Both the position numbers and the translations under genes were made by a program. The notes beneath the pieces are model-generated. The model saw only the letters and a program-made list of their open reading frames with translations, ran no database searches and was not told where the DNA came from. This document shows, piece by piece, positions 1 through 6,381 of a stretch of 6,427 nt of DNA. Source of the stretch: an uncultured bacterium (GTDB lineage Bacteria; Edwardsbacteria; AC1; EtOH8); the NCBI GenBank assembly GCA_937958665.1, contig CALGNM010000355.1, forward strand, positions 1 to 6,427, read 5' to 3'. The stretch's first letter is position 1, and every line of letters begins with the position of its first letter.

Positions 1-46
1 ATATCGTATTCGGTGACTGGAGTTCAGACGTGTGCTCTTCCGATCT
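1..46. other. Illumina TruSeq Read 2 / index adapter (contamination)
   Basis: Positions 13-46 match the 34-base TruSeq index-adapter stem, from GTGACTGGAG to CTCTTCCGATCT, without a mismatch. Positions 1-12 lie where the i7 index and the P7 tail would be. Read on the reverse strand they give CGAATACG followed by ATAT, close to an 8-base index followed by the ATCT of P7, but the index is not securely resolved. This is synthetic library sequence and not part of the genome. Any open reading frame start placed before 47 is an artefact. Confidence 0.97.
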
Positions 47-545
47 GAAAAAGCGCTACGCCCTGTATCTTTCCGGCTCAGCCGGGGAGGGGGTGCAATC
101 GGCGGCCGAGTTCCTGGCCCAGGCGGCCATGTCCTGCGGGCTGCACGTCACCAAGAAGGGCAGCTATCCGGTGACGGTGGGGGTGGGCTTCTCCACCTCG
201 GAGATAATCATCTCACCGGAGCCCATCAAGTACACCGGCATCGAGCATCCGGACGCGGTAATCGCCAATTCCGCCGAGGGACTGGGCAAGGTCCGGCCGG
301 TGATCGAGAAAATGGAAACGGGCAAGCTGTTCCTGGATTCCTCCCTGGAGGCGCCCCCGACCAGGGCCCAGACCATCAAGCACGATTACCGAATCCCGGC
401 CGGGGCCCGCAACGCCTCGCTGCTGGCCGTCCTGCACTTCGTCAAGAGCGAGGGGATCATCCCCCTGGAATCCCTGCTGGAGGTGATCGGCTCCAGCAAG
501 GTGGGCCAGAAACTGGATCTGGGGGCGATGCAGAATGCGATCTGA
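47..545 (+). CDS. 2-oxoacid:acceptor oxidoreductase, gamma-type subunit (5' end cut by adapter)
   Basis: About 165 residues remain, ending at TGA 543-545. The protein resembles the gamma domain of pyruvate/2-oxoacid:ferredoxin oxidoreductases, which in this family assembles with thiamine-diphosphate and iron-sulfur subunits to oxidise 2-oxoacids to acyl-CoA in the cytoplasm. Visible marks are an N-terminal Gly-rich loop (GSAGEGV, residues 10-16 of the remaining protein), then AAEFLAQAA, SEIIISPEPI at 51-60, HPDAVIANS at 68-75, and a C-terminal ASLLAVLHFVKSEG helix region. The usual Arg-Gly-Gly stretch after the first helix is replaced by VTVGVGF. The adapter ends at 46 and base 47 is G, followed by AAA AAG CGC. 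The native start may therefore be an ATG whose last base is 47, giving MKKRYALYLSG, so little or nothing may be missing. Partner subunits are not in the window; they could lie upstream. Substrate cannot be assigned; an indolepyruvate or other 2-oxoacid enzyme is possible. Confidence 0.8.
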
Positions 546-578
546 CCCGGGGCCGACCGGGCATTCCGGACCAAGAGA

Positions 579-1301
579 ATGAAGCGACCAATTATAGCCT
601 TTACCGCCCTGCGCAGCGATGAGCAGCGCTCCCGTCATCACGTTCTCAGCGGGCCCTACGTTCAGGCTATTGAGGAGGCCGGGGGGTATCCGGTGGTCCT
701 GCCGGCCCGGCCGGAGCTGGCGGAACAGGGCCTGGATTTGGTGTCCGGGCTGCTGCTGTTGGGCGGCGGGGACATGGAGGCCAGACATTTCGGGCAGGCC
801 ACCAGCCCCAAGGCCGATTATCTCAACCCGCTGCGGGACGAATTCGAATTGGCTGTCCTCAATAGCGCGCTGAGGCGGCGAATGCCGGTGCTGGGGATCT
901 GCCGCGGCCTGCAGCTTCTTAACGTGGCCCTGGGCGGGACGCTTTATCAGGACATCAGGGAGGAACACGGGTCAATGCTGGATCACAACCGGGAGGACCT
1001 CCCCGACCAGGCGATCCACGGGGTCAGCCTGGATCCCCGGAGCTGCCTGGCTTCCATCCTCGGCTCCACCCAGGCCTCGGTGAACAGCTCGCATCATCAG
1101 GCCATCAAGGACCTTTCCCCCCGGCTCAAGGCGGTGGCCTGGTCTCCGGACGGGATAATTGAGGCGGCCGAGCTAATCGGCCCGGAAGCCGGCTGGGGGC
1201 TGGCGGTGCAGTGGCATCCGGAAAGGCTGTTCGACCGGATGCCGGAGCAAAAAAGGCTGTTCCAAAGGTTCGTCAAGGCGGCGGAAAGCTGCCGGGACTG
1301 A
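579..1301 (+). CDS. Class-I glutamine amidotransferase, PuuD-like gamma-glutamyl hydrolase (peptidase C26)
   Basis: This is a 240-residue cytoplasmic protein, close to the roughly 250 usual for the family. It has the catalytic triad of class-I glutamine amidotransferases: nucleophile Cys108 in GICRGLQLLN (106-115), and His213 and Glu215 in QWHPE (211-215). The oxyanion-region loop is LLLLGGGD (58-65). HHQA (172-175) and the RDEFE segment (86-90) are typical of the PuuD branch, which hydrolyses gamma-glutamyl amides such as gamma-glutamyl-GABA. No synthetase or amination domain is attached, so it is a stand-alone hydrolase. No other putrescine-pathway gene is nearby, so the true substrate is open. 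The ATG at 579 is preceded by a weak AAGAGA ribosome site and lies 33 bases after the oxidoreductase gene. The TGA at 1299-1301 overlaps the Shine-Dalgarno-like sequence of the next gene, suggesting translational coupling. Confidence 0.88.
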   Translation: MKRPIIAFTALRSDEQRSRHHVLSGPYVQAIEEAGGYPVVLPARPELAEQGLDLVSGLLLLGGGDMEARHFGQATSPKADYLNPLRDEFELAVLNSALRRRMPVLGICRGLQLLNVALGGTLYQDIREEHGSMLDHNREDLPDQAIHGVSLDPRSCLASILGSTQASVNSSHHQAIKDLSPRLKAVAWSPDGIIEAAELIGPEAGWGLAVQWHPERLFDRMPEQKRLFQRFVKAAESCRD

Positions 1302-1305
1302 GGGG
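1300..1305 (+). promoter_or_regulatory. Ribosome binding site supporting a non-canonical start
   Basis: GAGGGG overlaps the TGA stop of the amidotransferase gene and lies nine bases before the ATC codon at 1315. It is the only good Shine-Dalgarno match near the start of the DUF3795 frame, so it places the start at 1315 although the codon there is not ATG, GTG or TTG. Confidence 0.5.
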
Positions 1306-1314
1306 AACGATCCC

Positions 1315-1809
1315 ATCAGCGAGTTCGATCCCGGCTCATACTGCGGGGCCTGCGAGATTGTTAGGGCATACAAAAGAGAACTGGAGACCGGCATCAAAGC
1401 CAGATGGGAGGACCTGCCGGCCTCTTTGAGGGATAATATACCGCCCGCTCCCCTGGTCTGCCGGGGCTGCAAGACCGAATCGCTTTATGAGGGCTGCCGG
1501 GGCTGCGGCATCAGGGCCTGCGCCGTAGGAAAAAAGGTCGAGGCCTGCATTCTTTGCTCCGATTATCCCTGCCAACAGGTCAAGGAAAGGCTTCAAGCGG
1601 TGGAGCGTGTCAAGCAGGCCCTGCCTCATTGCAAGGTGATGTTCAAAAACCTGGATTCCCTAAAGGAAAAGGGTCTGGAGTTCTGGCTGGAGGAGCAAAG
1701 AAAAAAACGGAGCTGTCCCGATTGCGGAACGCCCTTTACCTGGTATCAGGAAACATGCGGTCAGTGCAGGCGGGAGCTGATCTCGATAAAGGATCACCAC
1801 AACTACTGA
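1315..1809 (+). CDS. DUF3795-type Cys-rich protein with C-terminal zinc ribbon
   Basis: The function is unknown. The frame is open from after a TAA at 1174 to TGA 1807-1809. Counting from the ATC at 1315 as residue 1, the protein has 164 residues and starts ISEFDPGSYCGACE. The YCGAC motif (Cys10, Cys13) is the usual opening of DUF3795 proteins, so translation must begin well before the first standard start codon (TTG at 1426, residue 38). More cysteines follow at 49, 52, 61, 64, 69, 78, 81 and 86 (the CxxC-Yx-PC block), then at 106. A CPDCG...CGQC zinc ribbon ends the protein (134, 137, 148, 151), separated by a charged, helix-prone stretch at about 88-132. The cysteine pattern suggests bound zinc or an iron-sulfur cluster; which one cannot be told. 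Either ATC is used, which is very rare, or position 1317 is a G-to-C error in an original ATG. It sits 13 bases after the amidotransferase gene and 26 before lepA. Confidence 0.72.
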   Translation: MSEFDPGSYCGACEIVRAYKRELETGIKARWEDLPASLRDNIPPAPLVCRGCKTESLYEGCRGCGIRACAVGKKVEACILCSDYPCQQVKERLQAVERVKQALPHCKVMFKNLDSLKEKGLEFWLEEQRKKRSCPDCGTPFTWYQETCGQCRRELISIKDHHNY

Positions 1810-1820
1810 TATTATTTTTA

Positions 1821-1826
1821 CAGGAG
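1821..1826 (+). promoter_or_regulatory. Ribosome binding site of lepA
   Basis: CAGGAG lies nine bases before the TTG at 1836 and supports that uncommon start. It sits in a short T-rich gap (1810-1820) that stands out in this GC-rich region. Confidence 0.65.
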
Positions 1827-1835
1827 CATCACTAA

Positions 1836-3635
1836 TTGTCCCAATCGCATATCCGAAATTTCTGCATCATCGCCCATATAGACCACGGGAAATCCACCCT
1901 GGCCGACCGCCTGCTGGAGACCACCGGGGCCATCATGAAGAAGGACATGCAGGAGCAGGTGCTGGACAGCATGGACCTGGAGCGGGAGCGCGGCATCACC
2001 ATCAAGATGCATCCGGTCAAGATGAACTACCGCTCCCGAAGCGGCCAGGACTACGTCTTCAACCTGATCGACACCCCGGGCCACGTGGACTTCGGCTACG
2101 AGGTCTCCCGCTCCCTGGCGGCCTGCGAGGGCGCCATCCTGGTGGTGGACGCCACCCAGGGGGTGGAGGCCCAAACAGTGGCCAACCTCTACCAGGCGGT
2201 CAACCACAACCTGTCGATCATCCCGGTGATCAACAAGATAGACCTGCCCTCGGCCGAGATGGAGCGCAGCAAACAGCAGATCATCGAACTGCTGGGCTGC
2301 GAGGATTCGGATATAAAACTGGTCAGCGCCAAGACCGGACTGGGCGTCGAAGAACTGCTGGAGGAGGTCATCGCCAAAATCCCGCCCCCCTCGGGTAACC
2401 CAACGGGGCCGGCCAAGGCCATGATCTTCGACTGCATCTTCGACGTCTACCGGGGGGCGGTGCCCTATATCCGGGTGGTGGACGGCAGCCTGAAGAGGGG
2501 GATGAGGGTCAAGCTGTTCTCCAACAACAAGGTGTTCGAGGTCACCGAGGTGGGGACCCTCAAGCTGGGCATGTACCCCAAGGAGGAGCTGCTGGCCGGA
2601 GAAGTGGGATACGTGGTGGCCGGCATCAAGACCGTCTCCGATGCCCGGGTGGGCGACACCGTCACCGATGCCGACCGGCCGGCCCCCGAGCCGCTGCCGG
2701 GCTACAAGCAGGTCAAACCCATGGTCTATGCCGGGCTGTACCCCACCGAGAACCAGCAGTATCCCGAACTGCGGGAGGCCCTGGACAAGCTGGTGCTCAA
2801 CGATTCGGCCCTGTCCTACATCCCCGAGACCTCGGGGGCTCTGGGTTTTGGCTTCCGCTGCGGCTTTCTGGGCATGCTCCACATGGAGATCGTTCAGGAG
2901 CGGCTGGAACGGGAGTACAACCTGTCCCTGATCAACACCGTGCCCAACGTGGAGTATAAGGTTCACAAAACGGACGGCCAGGTGCTGATGGTGGACAACC
3001 CGGCCGAGATGCCATCCGAGGTCAGCATCGAGAAGGTGGAGGAGCCCTACGTGGCCGCCGAGATCGTGGTGCCGGCCGAGTTCATCGGCAACATCATGAA
3101 GCTGGGGCAGGACCGGCGGGGCATCTACAAGAAGCTGGAGTATCTCGATCCAACCCGGGGCATCCTGTTCTACGAGTTTCCGCTGGCCGAGATCATCTTC
3201 GATTTCTACGACAAGCTGAAAAGCCTGTCCAAGGGCTATGCCTCGCTGGACTACGAGATGCTGGAGTACCGGGAGTCGGATCTGGTCAAGTTGGATATTT
3301 TGATCAACGGCGATCCGGTGGACGCCCTGTCCTCCATCGTCCATAAGCAGCACTCCTTCGAATGGGGCAAGGCCCTGGTGGAGAAGCTGCGCAAGCTGAT
3401 CCCCCGCCAGCAATACGAGATAGCCATCCAGGCGGCCATCGGCAGCCGGATCATCGCCCGGGAGTCGGTCAAGGCCTACCGCAAGAACGTCACCGCCAAG
3501 TGCTACGGCGGGGACATCACCCGCAAGCGGAAGCTGCTGGAGAAGCAGAAGGAGGGCAAGAAGCGGATGAAGCAGGTGGGCAACGTGGAGATCCCCCAGG
3601 AGGCATTTTTGGCGGTGCTGAAGGTGGGCGACTGA
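1836..3635 (+). CDS. lepA: Elongation factor 4 (LepA), ribosome-associated translational GTPase
   Basis: The protein has 599 residues, the normal full length for LepA. It is a GTPase of the EF-G/EF-Tu superfamily that acts on the ribosome; the family is linked to back-translocation or to ribosome assembly. GTPase motifs are all present: P-loop AHIDHGKST (13-21), RGIT (52-55), DTPGH (79-83), NKID (133-136) and SAKTG (164-168). They are followed by the beta-barrel domain II, the EF-G-like domains, and the LepA-specific C-terminal domain ending [31 protein letters not shown], a LepA/EF-G signature, lies near residue 340-360. The start is TTG at 1836, backed by CAGGAG at 1821-1826, and the resulting [18 protein letters not shown] aligns with the N-terminus of E. 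coli LepA. It is followed after 24 bases by a signal peptidase gene, the same lepA-lepB order known in E. coli. No truncation or missing key residue is seen. Confidence 0.98.
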   Translation: MSQSHIRNFCIIAHIDHGKSTLADRLLETTGAIMKKDMQEQVLDSMDLERERGITIKMHPVKMNYRSRSGQDYVFNLIDTPGHVDFGYEVSRSLAACEGAILVVDATQGVEAQTVANLYQAVNHNLSIIPVINKIDLPSAEMERSKQQIIELLGCEDSDIKLVSAKTGLGVEELLEEVIAKIPPPSGNPTGPAKAMIFDCIFDVYRGAVPYIRVVDGSLKRGMRVKLFSNNKVFEVTEVGTLKLGMYPKEELLAGEVGYVVAGIKTVSDARVGDTVTDADRPAPEPLPGYKQVKPMVYAGLYPTENQQYPELREALDKLVLNDSALSYIPETSGALGFGFRCGFLGMLHMEIVQERLEREYNLSLINTVPNVEYKVHKTDGQVLMVDNPAEMPSEVSIEKVEEPYVAAEIVVPAEFIGNIMKLGQDRRGIYKKLEYLDPTRGILFYEFPLAEIIFDFYDKLKSLSKGYASLDYEMLEYRESDLVKLDILINGDPVDALSSIVHKQHSFEWGKALVEKLRKLIPRQQYEIAIQAAIGSRIIARESVKAYRKNVTAKCYGGDITRKRKLLEKQKEGKKRMKQVGNVEIPQEAFLAVLKVGD

Positions 3636-3650
3636 TCGCCCGGCAATATG

Positions 3651-3656
3651 GGAGGA
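3651..3656 (+). promoter_or_regulatory. Ribosome binding site deciding the start of the first lepB
   Basis: GGAGGA lies just before the ATG at 3660, with a rather short spacing of three bases. An in-frame ATG at 3648 would put this site inside the coding region and has no Shine-Dalgarno of its own, so 3660 is preferred. Confidence 0.6.
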
Positions 3657-3659
3657 AAG

Positions 3660-4364
3660 ATGGATAACAAGGCCCTGAAGAAATTCTGGCACGGTTGGCT
3701 GTGGCCGCTGCTGTTTGCGCTGCTGGTGGTGAAATTCCTGATCAACCCCTTCCTGCTGGAGGCCTATGAGGTGCCCACCGGCTCCATGGAGCGGACCATC
3801 CTGCCGGGTGACCGGCTGTTCGCCGAGAAATTCACCTACGGCCTTCACATCCCCTTCACCGACCGGACCGTCCTGTCGATGGCTGCGCCCAAACCCGGGC
3901 AGATGGTGATCTTCCGAAGCCCCTACGACGGTCTGACCCTGGTCAAGCGCTGCATCGCCCTGCCGGGGGACACCGTCGAGGTCAGGCACAAACAGCTTTT
4001 CATCAACGGGAAGAGGCTGGAGCAGGAATTCGTCCGGCACACCGATCCAGAGGAGTACGCCTTTCCCCAGTCCGCCGTCGAGCAAAGGCTGGTGCAGGGC
4101 GACTGGGAGCAGGGCCGCAATGCCGAACGCTACTGGGTGCGGGACAATTTCGGACCGGTGGTGGTCCCCCCGGACTGCTACTTCATGATGGGCGACAACC
4201 GGGATGAATCCTTCGATTCCCGCTACTGGGGTCCGCTGCCCAGGCGGAACATCCGGGGCCGGGCCCTGTTCGTGTTCTGGTCCTGGGACAAACAGTCGGA
4301 CATACCGCTGGCCCGGTTCTGGCAGAGGCTGAGGATCAGCCGGCTGGGCCGGATACTTAAATAG
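3660..4364 (+). CDS. lepB: Signal peptidase I (first of a tandem pair)
   Basis: This is a type I signal peptidase (S26 family) that cleaves signal peptides from exported proteins at the outer face of the inner membrane. Numbered from the ATG at 3660, it has 234 residues. One membrane segment spans about 13-32 (WLWPLLFALLVVKFLINPFLL). The catalytic Ser42 is in PTGSMERTI, and the general-base Lys96 is in VKRCIALPGD. Box E, GDNRDESFDSRYWG, covers 178-191. A variable insertion between about 122 and 157 separates the Lys region from WVRDNFGPV. The C-terminus RISRLGRILK resembles that of the following gene. The start at 3660 is chosen because GGAGGA precedes it; an in-frame ATG at 3648 would add four residues. 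It follows lepA by 24 bases and precedes its paralogue by 19, so all three are probably co-transcribed. Confidence 0.95.
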   Translation: MDNKALKKFWHGWLWPLLFALLVVKFLINPFLLEAYEVPTGSMERTILPGDRLFAEKFTYGLHIPFTDRTVLSMAAPKPGQMVIFRSPYDGLTLVKRCIALPGDTVEVRHKQLFINGKRLEQEFVRHTDPEEYAFPQSAVEQRLVQGDWEQGRNAERYWVRDNFGPVVVPPDCYFMMGDNRDESFDSRYWGPLPRRNIRGRALFVFWSWDKQSDIPLARFWQRLRISRLGRILK

Positions 4365-4372
4365 CAACCCCC

Positions 4373-4377
4373 AAGGA
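4373..4377 (+). promoter_or_regulatory. Ribosome binding site of the second lepB
   Basis: AAGGA lies six bases before the ATG at 4384. An out-of-frame ATG at 4379 would read only two codons before TGA, so 4384 is the working start. Confidence 0.55.
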
Positions 4378-4383
4378 AATGAA

Positions 4384-5100
4384 ATGCTGAAGCCTCACCA
4401 ACGCAGGAAGAAGCCCTGGTACCGGGAGTGGTCCGAGTCCATCATCTGGGCGGCGGCCATGGCCCTGATCATCCGCAGCCTGCTGATCCAAGCCTTCCGG
4501 ATACCCTCCGGCTCCATGGAGGACACCCTGCTGGTGGGCGACTTCCTGATGGTCAACAAGTTCATTTACGGCACCCAGATCCCCTTCACCGACCGGACCA
4601 TCCTGCCCGGCATCCGACCCCTCCGGGCCGGAGATGTAGTGGTCTTCCGGTACCCGCTGGACGGGCGGGACTTCATCAAGCGTTGCGTGGCGGTGGCCGG
4701 GGATACGGTGGAGGTGAGGGGCGGCGACCTGTATGTCAACGGGCAGAGGCCGGACGAGCCCTACGCCGTCCATCAGGCCTGGGAGCGGGCCCCGGCCCAG
4801 GGGGGGGAGCGGGCCTGGCGGCCGGATTACCAGCAGGCCTGGGAGGAGCGCAAGTTCATCCAGATGGGCTGGGTGCGCGACAACTTCGGGCCGGTGGCGG
4901 TGCCGCAGGGCAGCGTCTTCGTGATGGGGGACAACCGGGACAACTCTCTGGACTCCCGATTCTGGGGACCGCTGCCCCTGAAGATGCTGAGGGGTCGGGC
5001 TTTGTTCATCTATTGGTCATGGAATGGCGACAACGGGGAGCCATGGTGGAAGCTTTGGAGCAAGGTCCGGTTTGACCGGCTGGGGGATCTGATAAAATAA
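4384..5100 (+). CDS. lepB: Signal peptidase I (second of a tandem pair)
   Basis: This second type I signal peptidase has 238 residues and should also be an inner-membrane enzyme facing outwards. A basic N-terminus (HQRRKK) precedes a single membrane segment at about 18-38 (ESIIWAAAMALIIRSLLIQAF). The catalytic Ser44 is in PSGSMEDTLL and Lys99 in FIKRCVAVAGD; GDNRDNSLDSRFWG covers 183-196. Both active-site residues are intact, so it should be active. It shares NKFxYG, IPFTDRT, WVRDNFGP and a C-terminal R-x-RLG-x-(I/L)-K with its neighbour. The surfaces around Ser and the insertion (about 122-162, rich in Trp, Arg, Gln) differ. The insertion contains two QAWE copies 20 residues apart. Tandem duplication followed by divergence is the simple explanation, with possibly different substrate preference. 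It ends in TAA directly before the next ATG. Confidence 0.95.
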   Translation: MLKPHQRRKKPWYREWSESIIWAAAMALIIRSLLIQAFRIPSGSMEDTLLVGDFLMVNKFIYGTQIPFTDRTILPGIRPLRAGDVVVFRYPLDGRDFIKRCVAVAGDTVEVRGGDLYVNGQRPDEPYAVHQAWERAPAQGGERAWRPDYQQAWEERKFIQMGWVRDNFGPVAVPQGSVFVMGDNRDNSLDSRFWGPLPLKMLRGRALFIYWSWNGDNGEPWWKLWSKVRFDRLGDLIK

Positions 5101-6243
5101 ATGGGCTCTACGACGGGTATGATGGGGGGGTCGATAAAGGTCCAGCAGGCAGGGTCCGCCCGGGAGCTGGAGGAATTCATCCGGCTGCCCTGGAGCATCT
5201 ATAGGAATGATCCCAACTGGGTGCCACCCCTGGTGGCCGAGCAGAGAAAGATGCTCGACCCCGCCGGCAACCCATTTTTCCAACACGCCCGGGCGGCCTA
5301 TTTTCTGGCCCGGAGGGATGGCCGGTGCGTTGGCCGCATCTCGGCCCACATCGACGACAACAGCAACCGTTTCCACAACGAGAAATGCGGATTCTTCGGC
5401 TTCTTCGAGTGCCTTGACGATGCCGGGACGGCCCAGGCCCTGATGGACTCGGCCGGGGGCTGGCTCAGGGATCGGGGTATGGAGAAGATCCGGGGCCCCT
5501 TCAATTTCACCACCAACGACACCGCCGGCCTGCTGTTGGACTCCTTCGACCGCCCTCCGGTGATCGAGATGACCTACAATCCCCCGTATTATCCGAAGCT
5601 GGTCGAAGGATGCGGCCTGGCCAAGGCCATGGACCTCTACGCCTATTTCTTCGATGTGGAGAAGATGGACCGCAAGCGGATAAAGATGCTGGGGGACAGG
5701 GTGGAGCGGCACGGCATCGCCTTCCGGAGCATCGACAAGAAAAGGTTCGCCCAGGAGGTGAAGATCTTCAAAGAAGTCTATAACCAAGCCTGGAGCCATA
5801 ACTGGGGGTTCGTGCCGCTGACCGAGAGCGAGATCGACCACTACGCCGATAACTTCAAGGATATCGTCGACCCCGATTTTGTGATCTTCGCCTTCGACCG
5901 GGAAAAACCGGTGGGCTCGCTGTGGGCCCTGCCGGATTACAATTACGTCATCAAGAAACTGAACGGAAAGATGGGGCCATTGGAGATGGCCAAGTTCCTG
6001 TGGTATCGGGGAAGGATAAACCATGCCCGGGTGATGACCGCCGGGGTTATTGATGGCTACCAGCACCGGGGGATCGAGGCGGGACTGATCGGCCGGGTGT
6101 TCGAGAACGGCGTCAGGAAGGGCTACCGGACCGGGGAGCTGTCCTGGGTGCTGGAGAACAACGTGATGATGAACCGGCTGGCCGGGGCGGTGGGGGCGAA
6201 GGTTTATAAAACCTATAGGGTCTATGAGAAAGGTTTGAGCTGA
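5101..6243 (+). CDS. Uncharacterised protein with GNAT-like C-terminal domain
   Basis: This 380-residue soluble protein belongs to a family widely labelled hypothetical or GNAT acetyltransferase; the function is unknown. Conserved-looking blocks are IYRNDPNWVPPL (33-44), NPFFQHA (57-63), VGRISAHID (77-85), GFFGFFECLDD (98-108), GPFNFTTNDTAGLLLD (132-147) and YNPPYY (159-164). The C-terminal part has GNAT features: GSLWALPDY (272-280), then VIDGYQHRGIEAGL (316-329), which fits the acyl-CoA pyrophosphate loop, and ELSWVLENNVMMNRLAGAVGAKVYKTYRVYEK (346-377), which fits the closing strand-helix. The two halves, each with a GNAT-like flavour, may be a duplicated fold. The ATG at 5101 abuts the TAA of lepB with no clear ribosome site. 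ATGs at 5119 and 5122 are alternatives, and IKVQ at residues 12-15 may be close to the true N-terminus. Coupling to lepB translation is likely. A hairpin follows seven bases after its stop. Confidence 0.75.
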   Translation: MGSTTGMMGGSIKVQQAGSARELEEFIRLPWSIYRNDPNWVPPLVAEQRKMLDPAGNPFFQHARAAYFLARRDGRCVGRISAHIDDNSNRFHNEKCGFFGFFECLDDAGTAQALMDSAGGWLRDRGMEKIRGPFNFTTNDTAGLLLDSFDRPPVIEMTYNPPYYPKLVEGCGLAKAMDLYAYFFDVEKMDRKRIKMLGDRVERHGIAFRSIDKKRFAQEVKIFKEVYNQAWSHNWGFVPLTESEIDHYADNFKDIVDPDFVIFAFDREKPVGSLWALPDYNYVIKKLNGKMGPLEMAKFLWYRGRINHARVMTAGVIDGYQHRGIEAGLIGRVFENGVRKGYRTGELSWVLENNVMMNRLAGAVGAKVYKTYRVYEKGLS

Positions 6244-6250
6244 ACGACAA

Positions 6251-6294
6251 AGCAAGCAGAAGGCCGTCCTTTAGGGGACGGCCTTCTGCTTGCT
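6251..6294. terminator. Perfect 19-bp hairpin, probable bidirectional terminator
   Basis: The left arm 6251-6269 and right arm 6276-6294 pair without mismatch around a six-base loop at 6270-6275. The core arm is GGCCGTCC / GGACGGCC. It lies seven bases after the stop of the acetyltransferase-like gene. No U-rich tail follows on the + strand (AAGCTTATCC), and only a weak TTTG lies on the reverse side, so it is an imperfect intrinsic terminator. It may act as a transcript-end stem for both convergent genes. Confidence 0.7.
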
Positions 6295-6381
6295 AAGCTT
6301 ATCCGGTAGAAAATGCGGGTTCCACTTTTCGGTCAAGAACACCGCCAGGGCGGCCAGCCCGAATCCGGCGATGACATCGAT
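6271..6381 (-). CDS. C-terminal fragment of a probable membrane protein (5' part beyond the right adapter)
   Basis: Reading from 6381 down, one frame is open for 36 residues and stops at TAA 6273-6271; one other frame stops early and the third runs on to 6301. The peptide starts IDVIAGFGLAALAVFL and continues TEKWNPHFLPDK to KQKAVP. It begins with a 16-residue hydrophobic stretch suited to a final membrane helix and ends in a short charged tail. Its last codons lie in the right arm of the hairpin and the stop codon lies in the loop. It is convergent with the acetyltransferase-like gene, 27 bases away. Family unknown. A chance open frame cannot be excluded at this length. Confidence 0.45.
   Translation of the reverse strand: MDVIAGFGLAALAVFLTEKWNPHFLPDKLSKQKAVP

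Noticed and set aside
32-622. A 196-codon + strand frame overlapping the oxidoreductase subunit
   Set aside because: It begins in adapter sequence, is very rich in Gly, Arg and Pro, and is out of frame with the recognisable subunit.
1426-1809. TTG at 1426 as the start of the DUF3795-type gene (127 residues)
   Set aside because: It would cut off the YCGAC opening motif and has no Shine-Dalgarno; the conserved-looking sequence continues upstream in frame.
1810-1815. TATTAT as a possible -10 promoter element before lepA
   Set aside because: No acceptable -35 box lies 16-18 bases upstream, and the gap to the previous gene is only 26 bases. Co-transcription is simpler.
1818-4367. An 849-codon open frame on the minus strand opposite lepA and the first lepB
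   Set aside because: It lies fully antisense to two unmistakable genes, has a His/Gln/Leu/Gly/Asp-rich composition typical of reverse reading of GC-rich codons, and shows no motif. It is a shadow frame.
5017-6255. A 412-codon minus-strand open frame opposite the GNAT-like gene
   Set aside because: Same antisense shadow pattern; the + strand frame carries conserved-looking blocks and this one does not.
6253-6262. Ten bases, CAAGCAGAAG, identical to the start of the Illumina P7 primer
   Set aside because: The match stops after ten bases and the segment is part of a perfect genomic inverted repeat next to a gene stop, so it is taken as coincidence and not a further adapter junction.
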